From the NCBI GenBank assembly GCA_963662765.2, contig CAXXUP010000006.1, positions 372,001-436,000 on the forward strand: DNA of 64,000 bases, given 5' to 3'. The notes under the pieces are model-generated. The model saw nothing but the letters and a program-made list of their open reading frames with translations. It was not told the DNA's origin and ran no database searches. This document shows, one piece after another, positions 54,648 to 63,361 of the stretch (position 1 is its first letter; each line of letters opens with the position of its first letter). Both the position numbers and the translations under genes were made by a program. This stretch comes from DATMXT01 sp963662765 (GTDB lineage: Bacteria > Bacillota > Clostridia > Oscillospirales > Feifaniaceae).

Positions 54648-55193
54648 CTACTGCGCCTGCCTGCGGCTGCGCAGAAAATTTTGGAGACGCGCCGCGCTTA
54701 TGACGCCAAGGTATCCCATGAGGGCGCCGACCAAGATACCGGCCAGAATGTCGGACGGATAATGCACATAGAGATAGAGTCTTGAAAACGAGATGAGGAG
54801 TGCGAGGACAAAAGCCGGAATCCAGAGCCTTCGGCGGCTGAAATAGAGGGCGAAGGTCGCTGCGAAGGAGGCCGCCGTATGTCCGGACGGGAAAGAGTAG
54901 TCGGTGGGCCGTTTGATGAGAAGCTGCACAGCCCTGTTCACATCGAAGGGTCGGATGCGGCCGACAAGGGGCTTTAAAATCAGGTTGCAGACGACGACGT
55001 CCAAAATGAGCGCAAGCAGCATGGCGGCGCCCACCCACCGGGTTTGGCGCGAGACGAGGAGGATGGCGGCAAGGGCAATCCAAATGAGGCCCCCGTTGCC
55101 AAGCACCGTGATGATCGGCATGAGAAAATCGAGCAGCTCACTGCGAAAATGTCCGTAGATAAAATTCAAGACGGTAAAGTCAAACGTCAGCAC
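54648..55193 (-). CDS. PAP2 family phosphatase
   Basis: 181-aa integral membrane phosphatase of the PAP2/BcrC type, likely acting on undecaprenyl pyrophosphate or another lipid phosphate. The three motifs are seen as KPLVGRIRPFD, PSGHTAASFA, and SRLYLYVHYPSDILAG. About five TM helices. Start GTG at 55193 is chosen because GGGAGG lies 7 nt before it; the ATG pair upstream overlaps that site. Stop is TAG. The 41-bp repeat array lies directly upstream. Confidence 0.9.
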   Translation of the reverse strand: MLTFDFTVLNFIYGHFRSELLDFLMPIITVLGNGGLIWIALAAILLVSRQTRWVGAAMLLALILDVVVCNLILKPLVGRIRPFDVNRAVQLLIKRPTDYSFPSGHTAASFAATFALYFSRRRLWIPAFVLALLISFSRLYLYVHYPSDILAGILVGALMGYLGVISAARLQNFLRSRRQAQ

Positions 55194-55253
55194 ATGAATG
55201 CCTCCCATCACACGATTTAAACGCGTTCTTCGCGTGTCGATTCAAACGTGCCC

Positions 55254-55478
55254 CCCGCGCATTGGGGCGGGGAGTGCCGATTATCATACAAAGTCCCGCG
55301 CATTGGGGCGGGGAGTGCCGATTATCATACAAAGTCCCGCGCATTGGGGCGGGGAGTGCCGATTATCATACAAAGTCCCGCGCACTGGGGCGGGGAGTGC
55401 CGGTTATCATACAAAGTCCCGCGCACTGGGGCGGGGAGTGCCGATTATCATATAAAGCCCCGCGCATTGGGGCGGGGC
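55254..55478. repeat. 41-bp tandem repeat, 5.5 copies
   Basis: Units start at 55254, 55295, 55336, 55377 and 55418, plus a partial at 55459. Each contains CCCGCGCATTGGGGCGGGG (able to form a hairpin) followed by AGTGCCGATTATCATACAAAGT. Copies differ at one to three bases. The last, partial copy with CCCC/GGGG flanks is a hairpin with TTTTTTT after it on the plus strand. On the minus strand it acts as a terminator after the DUF2127 gene. No spacers, so not a CRISPR. Confidence 0.93.
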
Positions 55479-55498
55479 ATTCTTTTTTTGGGGGGCCC

Positions 55499-56137
55499 TC
55501 AGACGCTCGCCGTCCGAAGGTTTCGGTATTCCAGCAAGGTTAAGACGACCATGACGCTGTCGCAAACCGTAAACAGCAAGAGAATCATGGACCCCGTCCT
55601 CATGTATCGGTAGACCTGACAGGCGATGAAAAACATTAAAAAGACGGCGGTGAGGGGATATGCCCAAAGCTTTTTGCGCCACAGCAGGAACACGAGGACG
55701 AAACGGATTATCCCATGCGAAAATAAATAAAACAGGGCAAAGTGCTGGGTGCCTATTGAAAAGCTGTCGCTGAGTGTCATAAGGAAATTGGCGAACCGAG
55801 GGATCGGGTCCTTTGAAAGCTGATGTCTTGTCAAAAACTGCGTGATGTCACAAAGGCGGCTGGGCGTGAGAAAGAGCATGAGCACACCGCCGACAAGCTG
55901 CACAAGACCGTGGATGGCCTTAAAAAGCAGCCCGATTTCGAAACCGACGTGGACGATCTCTTTGGCCTCTTCGCTCTCTATGATCTCCGAATTGATCGCC
56001 TCAATTCGCTTCCTCGCAGATACAACTTTCAAACGTTTGGTCCTCCTGCTATGTGTTACTGGGGTTATTTGCGCATGTCCGTTTGGACCTGCCGGTCCGC
56101 GCGCATCGTATGGACCTCGCTTCTTGGCCTGTGTCAA
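55499..56137 (-). CDS. DUF2127-like membrane protein
   Basis: Up to 212 aa. The C-terminal ~150 residues contain four or so hydrophobic helices with the DUF2127-like pattern (VGFEIGLLFKAIHGLVQLVGGVLML, TQHFALFYLFSHGIIRFVLVFLLWRKKLWAYPL). The N-terminal ~45 residues are basic and hydrophilic. The TTG at 56137 has no ribosome site, so the true start may be internal. Function unknown. A good promoter lies at 56157-56185. Confidence 0.75.
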   Translation of the reverse strand: MTQAKKRGPYDARGPAGPNGHAQITPVTHSRRTKRLKVVSARKRIEAINSEIIESEEAKEIVHVGFEIGLLFKAIHGLVQLVGGVLMLFLTPSRLCDITQFLTRHQLSKDPIPRFANFLMTLSDSFSIGTQHFALFYLFSHGIIRFVLVFLLWRKKLWAYPLTAVFLMFFIACQVYRYMRTGSMILLLFTVCDSVMVVLTLLEYRNLRTASV

Positions 56138-56156
56138 ACACAGCGCAGCACTTGCT

Positions 56157-56185
56157 ATGTTATTTTATTTGACACGAAATGTCAA
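56157..56185 (-). promoter_or_regulatory. Promoter of DUF2127 gene
   Basis: Minus strand: perfect -35 TTGACA (56185-56180), 17 bp, -10 TAACAT (56162-56157). Confidence 0.72.
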
Positions 56186-56341
56186 GAAACGACATGAAAT
56201 TCGTTTTGATGGGTTGCCCCGCCTCGCCGCTTGTGCCTTAGAAGATTGACGGACTTTTTTTAGGGTGTTGCAATGACGATATGTCATTTTTATAATTCGA
56301 TAAAAAAGCCTAGGATGCGCGGCGGGAATGGAGGCGATGCG

Positions 56342-57059
56342 ATGAACGGCAAAAAAATACGGATCAAAAAAGACAAAAAGGGCTTTACCCTCATTGAGCT
56401 TGCCGTCGTCGTCGCCATCATGGCGGACCTTACGGCGGTTTTGACGCCGGGGTATTAGAAATACTTCGCAAAGGCGCGGGAGGCGGCGGCCGTAACCGAG
56501 TGCGGCAACGTCGTAAAGAACGCGTCCCTTGAAGTTGTCGGGCTATCAATTGACGGGATATCGGACACGGACGAGGTGGCCCATGCCTTGAACAGCGATT
56601 AGGTGGGGCTAAACTCCCCAGCCGGGGGCGTCAGGTGCGCTGCTGGACGACCTCACGGTCAACGAGGGGCTCTCGGTGGCAAGGGCTGCGTACGAATCCG
56701 CCAAGGGCATTGTGGTCACCTATATCGCAGGGCGAGCACCTGAGTACAGCATCGGATACCTATCCGGCGGCTTTGGCGGCACCTACGCGTCCGCCGCGGC
56801 GGCCTCGCTGCCGGACACTATTCAAAGTTTCCCCAATAGCAGCGCCGTAGATGGCACATACTGGGTGCCGGTCTATACCACAGATGGGGACATTGCCATG
56901 GTCGCCTGCACAGAGTCGTCGTACCCGCCAGGCACCTTGGCGTCTTATGTGATTTATTACAACACAAACGGCAGTGGGGCGAGTTTACAGACAAATTATC
57001 TGACCGATCACAATTTGTTTATGGGCACGACCGCCTCATCCTGGAAGCTCGTGGAATAG
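56342..57059 (+). pseudogene. Type IV pilin-like gene, broken
   Basis: The start (ATG 56342) encodes a basic leader and the prepilin motif KKGFTLIELAVVVAIMADLTAVLTPGY. A TAG follows at 56456-56458, coding potential resumes (KYFAKAREAAAVTECGNVVKNA), then a second TAG comes at about 56600. A frameshift near 56625-56638 leads to a long C-terminal part (LLDDLTVNEGLSVARAAYESAKGIVV ... GTTASSWKLVE) ending at 57059. Intact, it would be a pilin or pseudopilin of about 238 residues. No other pilus genes are nearby. Confidence 0.82.
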
Positions 57060-57061
57060 CG

Positions 57062-57102
57062 AAAAATCCGGCAACACAAAAAAACGTGTTGCCGGATTTT
57101 TT
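57062..57102 (+). terminator. Terminator of pilin-like gene
   Basis: Stem AAAAATCCGGCAACAC / GTGTTGCCGGATTTTT with an A-rich loop, directly after the stop at 57059. Confidence 0.9.
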
Positions 57103-57126
57103 ATCCCTTTGGGGCGTTGAACACAG

Positions 57127-57158
57127 ATAAAATAAAAGAAGCGCATGGACATGCGCTT
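57127..57158 (-). terminator. Terminator of mannose operon
   Basis: Minus strand: AAGCGCATG-TC-CATGCGCTT (57158-57139) followed by CTTTTATTTT, 18 bp beyond the manA stop. Confidence 0.8.
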
Positions 57159-57175
57159 ATCCTTTGGTTGAATTT

Positions 57176-58144
57176 TTACTGCATGGATATCGCGAGCAGC
57201 GTCATCGTCCCGTCAATGGCGTATGTTCCGATACAGGCCGGCAAAAGGATCGTTTCGCCGAAAGCGATGCCGCAAGTCCCTCCGTCATAGATGATGATGC
57301 CGCTGCCCTTCGTACACATGAGCACGATAAAGCTGTCCGCGGTGGCGCTCATAAAGCTGCGGTGTATGCTGATTTTGTCAATGTTGAAATAGGGGGACCG
57401 AAGGACGCTGTTGGTGTGATAATCCTTGTAATCGGCAATTCGGGGACAGACCTCACGACGGTTTAACGAGTTGAAATCAATGACGTCAAGCGCCTTGGCG
57501 GTACTCAGCGCCCTGCCGTTGCCGTCCTTATCCACCCGGCCCCAGTCGTAGATGCGGTAAGTTGTGTTGCTGTTTTGCTGGATCTCGGCAATTAAAAGCC
57601 CGCCCAAAATCGCATGGACTTTGCCTGCCGGCACAAAAAAAGCATCTCCCAAATTTGCGTCGGCCATGTTCAGGGTCCGCTCGATTTTCTGATCCGCAAT
57701 GGCCTTCACAAAGTCTGCTTTTGACTGATCGGTTTTTACACCATAGACGATTTTAGCATTCTCTTTGGCGTCCAAAATGTACCACAGCTCGCTTTTGCCG
57801 CTGTTTTCGCCGCTGCGTTTGGCATAGGCGTCGTTTGGGTGGACCTGTACCGAGAGGTTTTCTTTCGCGTCGATGATTTTAATGAGAAGGGGGAAAGAAG
57901 TGCCGAAGTTTTTATACGTTCGGATTCCAACCAGCATATCTTTGTACTTTACGATCAGCCCCTCTAAACTCATTCCCTTGAGGGCGCCCGAGGACACAAT
58001 GCTTGTCCCGTCCTCACGGCAGCAGAGTTCCCAGCTTTCGGCCACATGATCGATGCCGATGTCCCGGTGGAAATGCCTAGCGATACTCGTTCCGCCCCAC
58101 AGAATCTGCTTGTAGATGGGATCGAATTTCAAGGGATACAGCAA
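57176..58144 (-). CDS. manA: Mannose-6-phosphate isomerase, class I
   Basis: 322 aa. It interconverts fructose-6-phosphate and mannose-6-phosphate with zinc. Landmarks are FDPIYKQILWGGTSIARHF near the N-terminus, FPLLIKIIDAKENLSVQVHPNDAYA (zinc His and Gln), KSELWYILDA (zinc Glu), and VPAGKVHAI (zinc His). Start TTG at 58144, with AAAGGAGG 8 nt ahead lying inside the end of the upstream phosphohexomutase gene, 1 nt past its stop. Last gene of the operon; supplies its first step. Confidence 0.93.
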   Translation of the reverse strand: MLYPLKFDPIYKQILWGGTSIARHFHRDIGIDHVAESWELCCREDGTSIVSSGALKGMSLEGLIVKYKDMLVGIRTYKNFGTSFPLLIKIIDAKENLSVQVHPNDAYAKRSGENSGKSELWYILDAKENAKIVYGVKTDQSKADFVKAIADQKIERTLNMADANLGDAFFVPAGKVHAILGGLLIAEIQQNSNTTYRIYDWGRVDKDGNGRALSTAKALDVIDFNSLNRREVCPRIADYKDYHTNSVLRSPYFNIDKISIHRSFMSATADSFIVLMCTKGSGIIIYDGGTCGIAFGETILLPACIGTYAIDGTMTLLAISMQ

Positions 58145-58145
58145 A

Positions 58146-59864
58146 TCAGCCACCTCCTTTTGACAGTTCGATTTTACGCACAAGATCGGCCTCGAGCGCT
58201 TCCAGCATCCGGACAGCGCCGGGGCCGTCTTCTCCTTTGACGGTCAGATAGCACTTTAACTTGGGCTCCGTGCCGGAGGGTCGGATGACGAGTGCGCCAT
58301 CTTGTTCAAGTGAAAACGCCATCACGTCGGATTTCGGCAGCATCAGGGGGCCCGTCTCATGGGTGATATGGTTCACGGTGGTGGAAGACAAATAGTCGTC
58401 TGTTTTTTTGACCGTGAGTCCGCCGTAATCCGTAAAAGCACCCCGTCTGAAGTGGCCCATGATATCAATCATTTTTTGCATGCCGTCAGCGCCTTCAAAC
58501 GAGAAAGAGAGGAGCTTGTGCTTCCAAAATCCATGCTGCCGATAGAGCGCTTCAAGCGCCTGGGGCAAGGTGGTGGTGTTTATTTTATAAAATGCGGCCA
58601 TCTCGCAGATGAGCAAGGCGGTTGATACGGCATCCTTATCCCGGACAAAAGTCTCCGGCAGGTATCCGTAGCTCTCTTCAAACCCGAACACATAGCTGCT
58701 CTCTAGGTGATTTTGCTCCAAAAGGCCTATCTGTTCACCGATATATTTAAAGCCTGTGAGTGTATCGATCATGCGTGCGCCGTATTCCTTGGCGATGCTG
58801 TCCGCCATTGCGCTTGTGACGATTGTTTTGATGATGACGGGACGATCCGGCAGCGTGTGACGGGCTTTTCTTTGCGACAAAATGTAATTTAACAGCAGAC
58901 ATCCGGTTTCGTTTCCCGTCAGGAGCTTGTATTCGAGTCCGTCTTTCACAGCGACGCCGATTCGGTCGCAGTCGGGGTCCGTGGCAAGCAACAAGTCCGC
59001 CTCCGTCCCGGCTGCAAGCCGGAGCGCAAGTTCGAATGCGGATTTCTCCTCCGGGTTGGGCGTTTGACAGGTCGAAAAGAGCCCGTCCGGGTTTTCCTGC
59101 TCCGGCACGATTTGCAGGCTGCGCAGTCCGGCCATTGAGAGAAGCTTTCGGACGGGCTTGTTCCCGGCACCGCTCAGCGGCGTGTAGATGACGGAGAGGT
59201 CCGAGTCTCTTAAAACTTCCGGGTTGACGGAGCACTGCAGTGCAAGGCCGAGATATTTCTCCAAAAGACTGTCCGAAATGAACGTGATGGTGCCTTCCAG
59301 AAGGGCATTTTCAAAGGGTATCTTTTTCACACCTTTGAAGATATCGACTTTTTCGATGTGGCGCTGTATGGCGTCAGCCATTCCGAGCGTCGCCTGACAG
59401 CCGTCCTTGCCATACACCTTGTAGCCGTTATACTTAGCCTGATTGTGGCTGGCGGTGATGACGATCCCGGCGTCACAGGCGAGCTCCCGCACCGCAAAGG
59501 ATAAAATCGGCGTTGGCATCAGCTGCGAAAAAAGGTGTGCCGTGCCGCCGTTTGCGGCAATGACGGCGGCTGCCGTTTTTGCGAACAGTTCCGACTTTAT
59601 CCTGCTGTCATAGGCGATCGCGACTGAAAACCGTTCATTTTGACTTTTCAGATAATCGCACAGTCCCTGCGTCGCATGCCCTACGGTATAGATGTTCATG
59701 CGGTTTGTGCCGGCGCCCATGACCCCGCGCAGGCCGCCGGTCCCAAACCCTAACGCCTGATAAAACGCATCGCTGATCTGGGCCTCAGTCATGGCCGACA
59801 GTTCATTTTTCAGATCTTCCTCTTCAACGGCCAGCCATTCTTTGTGAATCTTGATTAAATCCAT
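58146..59864 (-). CDS. Phosphoglucomutase/phosphomannomutase
   Basis: 572 aa, full-length alpha-D-phosphohexomutase. Sugar-binding and catalytic blocks are GFGTGGLRGVMGAGTNRMN (about 39-57), the phosphoserine loop TASHNQAKYNGYK, the Mg site DPDCDRIG, the sugar loop GFEESYGYL and the phosphate-binding RPSGTEPKLK near the C-terminus. Sequence alone does not separate glucose from mannose specificity. Its place between manA and a mannose-1-phosphate guanylyltransferase favours mannose-6-phosphate to mannose-1-phosphate, perhaps with PGM activity as well. Confidence 0.92.
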   Translation of the reverse strand: MDLIKIHKEWLAVEEEDLKNELSAMTEAQISDAFYQALGFGTGGLRGVMGAGTNRMNIYTVGHATQGLCDYLKSQNERFSVAIAYDSRIKSELFAKTAAAVIAANGGTAHLFSQLMPTPILSFAVRELACDAGIVITASHNQAKYNGYKVYGKDGCQATLGMADAIQRHIEKVDIFKGVKKIPFENALLEGTITFISDSLLEKYLGLALQCSVNPEVLRDSDLSVIYTPLSGAGNKPVRKLLSMAGLRSLQIVPEQENPDGLFSTCQTPNPEEKSAFELALRLAAGTEADLLLATDPDCDRIGVAVKDGLEYKLLTGNETGCLLLNYILSQRKARHTLPDRPVIIKTIVTSAMADSIAKEYGARMIDTLTGFKYIGEQIGLLEQNHLESSYVFGFEESYGYLPETFVRDKDAVSTALLICEMAAFYKINTTTLPQALEALYRQHGFWKHKLLSFSFEGADGMQKMIDIMGHFRRGAFTDYGGLTVKKTDDYLSSTTVNHITHETGPLMLPKSDVMAFSLEQDGALVIRPSGTEPKLKCYLTVKGEDGPGAVRMLEALEADLVRKIELSKGGG

Positions 59865-59925
59865 AGCGCTGCTGCCTCTTCGCTGTTTTTTTAAAAGTGA
59901 GAAAAGCTGTCTTACGGCCCTTCGT

Positions 59926-60987
59926 TCAGACGATTTTCACGGTTTTTCCGCTGTCTGATATTTCATATTTTTTAATGGTCAGATAGGCGATCCAGAAGGA
60001 CACGACACTTTCGGCACCCTGATTCTTGTTTAATCCGTCCGCTTGAATTCCGTCATAGCAGCCGCCGGTCTCAGGATCGATCATAATGAGGCCTTTCGAG
60101 TTCTCACCCAAGTACCAAAAAAAGCAGGCTTTTGCCTTTTGGAAAAATCCGTTGTTGCCGGAGAGCGCAAAAGCTTCAAGATACGCGAGCATGGTTTCAC
60201 AGGCCTCCACCGGCTGTTCATCGAATTCGGCGGGCTCGTCCCCCTTATTCAGCCAGCCGTTGCAGCCGATCGGCTTGAAAAATTTCTTTTTGAACGTCTT
60301 GCTCTCGAGAAACTTCAGGCTCTCAATGCCTACTTGCCGGTATCGGTCCACTTTCGTAATGCGAAACGCCGTAAGCATTGCCCACGGCAAAATGGCATTG
60401 CAGTAGGTCATACTGTCTTCGAACCAGTGCCAGTAGCCGCCGCTGCAATGCGCGAAACGGTCGGTCAGCGAATCGGCCAGCAGGACAATGGTTTTATTGG
60501 TCTCCTCCGCGTTTAGGCAGGCAAGGCCTATCAGCACGTAGGCTTGTGCCCTGGGTGCACTGATTTTGGCGCAGTTCGGCAGGGCCTTCTCGATGAGCGT
60601 CCAGATGGCCTGTTTTGCGTTTTGGGGTGTTGCGGGATGTACAAAGGTATAACACAGTGCCCAAAGACACCGTCCGAAGCAGTCCTCAGAGCCATCGGTA
60701 CCCAAAAACACGCGGCTGTACCCCATAAAATTGCGGAAGGTTCCGTCATCGTTTTGGGCGTGGCACAGGAAGGAAATATAGGTATAGATGAGGTCTTCAA
60801 TCTTCGTTGCACGGTGCGCGTCATACAGTTCGATGGCCATGATGAGTGCTCTGGCATTGTCGTCGGAGGTATACCCCTCCGAGAGGTTTGGTACGCCGTA
60901 GATGGCGTGCTGAAGTATCCCGGTGTCGTCCGTCATGTGGAAAATGTGACTCGTTTTGACGGCGACTGACTCTTTGTTGAGGTTCAT
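59926..60987 (-). CDS. Alpha/alpha-toroid protein beside GT4
   Basis: 353 aa, not a well-defined enzyme. It has the pattern HIFHMTDDTGILQHAIYGVPNLSEGYTSDDNARALI at the N-terminus. Trp/Gly/Asp-rich helical repeats follow (DGTFRNFMGYSR, GGYWHWFEDSMTYCNAILPWAML, GCYDGIQADGLNKNQGAES), as in six-hairpin glycosidases and epimerases. From memory, similar regions occur as the C-terminal half of longer GT4 proteins. The gene overlaps the GT4 stop by 4 bp (ATGA), which supports joint function on the same glycan. Conserved acids (DD, EDS, QAD) could be catalytic. Confidence 0.72.
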   Translation of the reverse strand: MNLNKESVAVKTSHIFHMTDDTGILQHAIYGVPNLSEGYTSDDNARALIMAIELYDAHRATKIEDLIYTYISFLCHAQNDDGTFRNFMGYSRVFLGTDGSEDCFGRCLWALCYTFVHPATPQNAKQAIWTLIEKALPNCAKISAPRAQAYVLIGLACLNAEETNKTIVLLADSLTDRFAHCSGGYWHWFEDSMTYCNAILPWAMLTAFRITKVDRYRQVGIESLKFLESKTFKKKFFKPIGCNGWLNKGDEPAEFDEQPVEACETMLAYLEAFALSGNNGFFQKAKACFFWYLGENSKGLIMIDPETGGCYDGIQADGLNKNQGAESVVSFWIAYLTIKKYEISDSGKTVKIV

Positions 60988-62198
60988 AGGCTGGCCACGG
61001 TGTTTCCACTCATTCTAGACTGTAATTTATCGGAGCTGGCACATTTTCTGTGCTGTGTCAGGACATCAGAAAAGAGAGCCTTGTATTGCTGCGCAACATA
61101 CTCCCATGTCATGGTCTTTCCAAGTTCCAGCATTTTTTGTTCCATCTGTCTCTTTTCTTCCGGGTGGTCGAGCACATACTCGATACAGTCGGCAATCGAA
61201 GCGGAGTCCCTAAACTCGGCAAGAAGTCCGCGGCCGTCCGACAGCATCTCTTTTGCGTAGCTGTAGGGGGTTGAGACGATGACGCGGCCGTATCCAGCAG
61301 CGTAGGCGAGCGTTCCGCTTACGGCCTGATCTTTATTGAGATAGGGGGTCAAATAAATATCGGAAAGCTTCAGATAACGGATGATCTCCTCTTCCGTCAA
61401 ATATTTGTTAATGAACCGGACATTATCCTCAACGCCCAGTTTTTCAACCAGTGTCCGGAGCGTGTTTCGATATTCCTCTCCGGACTCGTTTTTGATGGCG
61501 GGATGCGTCTGTCCCAGGATGAAATACAGGACTTCTTTATGGGACTTCGCCACTTTCGCAATGGCCTCCACCCCGTATTCCAGCCCTTTTCCTGGGCCTA
61601 GAAGACCGAATGTACTGACGATCGTGCGGTTTTCCAGTCCGAACTCCTCTTTGAGCCGCTCTCTGGACTTCATGGGGATATAGGGTACGCCGTGATTGAT
61701 GACGGCGATCTTTGATGGGTCAATGCCGTACGTATGGACCAGCGTATCAACGGAGTTCTTTGCCATGGTGATGACTTTTTTCCCTTTTTTCCCGAGGACA
61801 TGGATGATGTGCCGCTGCATCTCATTTGGCTCCTGGAGCACGGTGTGCAGCGTTGTCACAAACGGAATTTGCAGATTGTCGACAAGATCGAGGATATATT
61901 CGCCCCACTCGCCGCCATAGATCCCAAACTCGTGTTCGATGACCAACAGTTCGATATCCGAATTGTACAGCCTGCTTGCCATTCGCTGATAGCTCGGCCT
62001 GTTATTCTGTGCGAGTTCCATGATCACGTGATCGTCATACCGCAAGCTTTTGTTGCTAACGGCGATGACCTTGCTTTGCCTCGTCGCATGCAGCTTGCTC
62101 ATGTGAAATATCAAATTTTCTGTAAATGTTGCGAGTCCGCATTCTCTCGGGGGATACGTACTTAAATAGGCGATGTTCATATATTTTTCGGAAGTCAA
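60984..62198 (-). CDS. GT4 family glycosyltransferase
   Basis: 404 aa with GT-B fold features. The N-terminus is MNIAYLSTYPPRECGLATFT after a short lead. HEFGIYGGEWGEYI, TLHTVLQEPNEMQRHII and NHGVPYIP occur before the donor domain, with TFGLLGPGKGLEYGVEAIAKV and the E-x7-E region replaced by KDQAVSGTLAYAAGYGRVIVSTPY. The likely donor is GDP-mannose from the upstream enzyme (inference). Start TTG at 62198 is chosen because GGAGG (62207-62211) lies 8 nt upstream. ATGs at 62225 and 62180 are alternatives. Cytoplasmic, no TM. Confidence 0.87.
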   Translation of the reverse strand: MTSEKYMNIAYLSTYPPRECGLATFTENLIFHMSKLHATRQSKVIAVSNKSLRYDDHVIMELAQNNRPSYQRMASRLYNSDIELLVIEHEFGIYGGEWGEYILDLVDNLQIPFVTTLHTVLQEPNEMQRHIIHVLGKKGKKVITMAKNSVDTLVHTYGIDPSKIAVINHGVPYIPMKSRERLKEEFGLENRTIVSTFGLLGPGKGLEYGVEAIAKVAKSHKEVLYFILGQTHPAIKNESGEEYRNTLRTLVEKLGVEDNVRFINKYLTEEEIIRYLKLSDIYLTPYLNKDQAVSGTLAYAAGYGRVIVSTPYSYAKEMLSDGRGLLAEFRDSASIADCIEYVLDHPEEKRQMEQKMLELGKTMTWEYVAQQYKALFSDVLTQHRKCASSDKLQSRMSGNTVASL

Positions 62199-62217
62199 GA
62201 TCCAGTCCTCCAGTGTA

Positions 62218-63255
62218 TTAAGCATTTAATTTTCTCCCGTCTGTCAGGAGCCGCCTCCCTGCGGGTGGGCATGTGCAAAAATGGAATTCGAGTGCGGCAA
62301 CCTTCTCACGCATCCGGGCATGGCGTCTGACGTTCATTTTGTTCCAGAGGATGCTGTTGACGACACTGCCGCCCTCTTTTATGCAGACATTGTCTCCGAT
62401 GACAGCGTTTGGCCCGACCGTCGCATAGGCCCCGATTTTCACATTGCTGCCGATATAGACAGGGCCTGTGATGATCGCAGTGGCGTCTATATCGGAGCTG
62501 CCGTCTATGTATTTGCGCTGGCTGTCAAACTTGACGCCCGGCAGCTCGCATGCTCCATTCATGATATCATCGTGCGTCTGAAAATATTTTTCCGGGGTTC
62601 CGATGTCCATCCAGTACTTGCAGCCTTTATATACGGCGATTTTCCGGCCGCTGCGCAGCAGCGCAGGGAAGATCTCCCGCTCAACCGAGACCGGCCGGTC
62701 TTCCGTTATTTCACGCAGCACTTCCGGTTCAAAGACATAGACCCCCGCATTGATATAATCGGACTTGAGCTCGGCAGCCGTTGGCTTTTCGGTAAAAGAA
62801 AGCGCATAGTCGCCCTCGTCATACTCGATCACGCCGTACGCACTGGGGTTGCATACCCTTGTTACGGCGATGGTTACGGCAGCCCCTTTTGCCCGGTGGC
62901 AGGCAACGAGCTCCGCATAATCCATATTGCATAGGATGTCCGCATTCAACACTAAGAATGTCTCGTCGTACAGATGCCCGGTCTTTTTAATCGCGCCGCC
63001 GGTTCCCATGGGGGAGTCCTCACAGACATACTCGATTTTGAGCCCGAATTTGCTGCCGTCGCCAAAGTATTGTTCGATATACAAAGGCATATAGCCGGTG
63101 CTGATGACGATTTCGTTGATACCGCATACCCTGAGATTCTCCATGCTTCTCTCTAAAAGTGGCTTATTCATAATCGGAACCATCGGTTTTGGGAGTTCAT
63201 CGGTCAAGGGCTTCAGCCGCGAGCCCATACCACCGGCTAAAAATAATGCTTTCAT
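62218..63255 (-). CDS. Mannose-1-phosphate guanylyltransferase-like
   Basis: 345-aa sugar nucleotidyltransferase. An N-terminal NTP_transferase domain has the signature MKALFLAGGMGSRLKPLTDELPKPMVPI and later LVLNADILCNMD and FTEKPT. A short left-handed beta-helix (about 255-320, IITGPVYIGSNVKIGAYATVGPNAVIGDNVCI) follows. This layout is that of GDP-mannose pyrophosphorylases, though glucose-1-phosphate enzymes look similar. The ManA and mutase neighbours favour mannose. The ATG at 63255 has AAAGGGG ahead and starts exactly at the family N-terminus. The last 20 or so residues are Cys/Arg-rich and unusual. Confidence 0.85.
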   Translation of the reverse strand: MKALFLAGGMGSRLKPLTDELPKPMVPIMNKPLLERSMENLRVCGINEIVISTGYMPLYIEQYFGDGSKFGLKIEYVCEDSPMGTGGAIKKTGHLYDETFLVLNADILCNMDYAELVACHRAKGAAVTIAVTRVCNPSAYGVIEYDEGDYALSFTEKPTAAELKSDYINAGVYVFEPEVLREITEDRPVSVEREIFPALLRSGRKIAVYKGCKYWMDIGTPEKYFQTHDDIMNGACELPGVKFDSQRKYIDGSSDIDATAIITGPVYIGSNVKIGAYATVGPNAVIGDNVCIKEGGSVVNSILWNKMNVRRHARMREKVAALEFHFCTCPPAGRRLLTDGRKLNA

Positions 63256-63287
63256 GTTTCCCCTTTCTAACTGTGCGATCACTGCGC

Positions 63288-63331
63288 ACCAAAAAAAGCA
63301 GAACCCGTCCCCCTCATGCGAAACAGGCTCT
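63288..63331 (-). terminator. Terminator-like hairpin inside mannose operon
   Basis: Minus strand: about 10-bp stem CAGAGCCTGT / ACGGGTTCTG (two G-T pairs) followed by a run of seven T. It lies between the GH130 gene and the guanylyltransferase gene and could reduce downstream transcription. Confidence 0.6.
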
Positions 63332-63361
63332 GACATAAAGATATGAGGTTCATATTTTTTA

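Noticed and set aside
55198..55613. ORFs of 85-121 codons in the 41-bp repeats; also considered as a CRISPR array
   Set aside because: The ORFs are translations of the repeat in rotating frames. Units abut without unique spacers and no cas genes are present.
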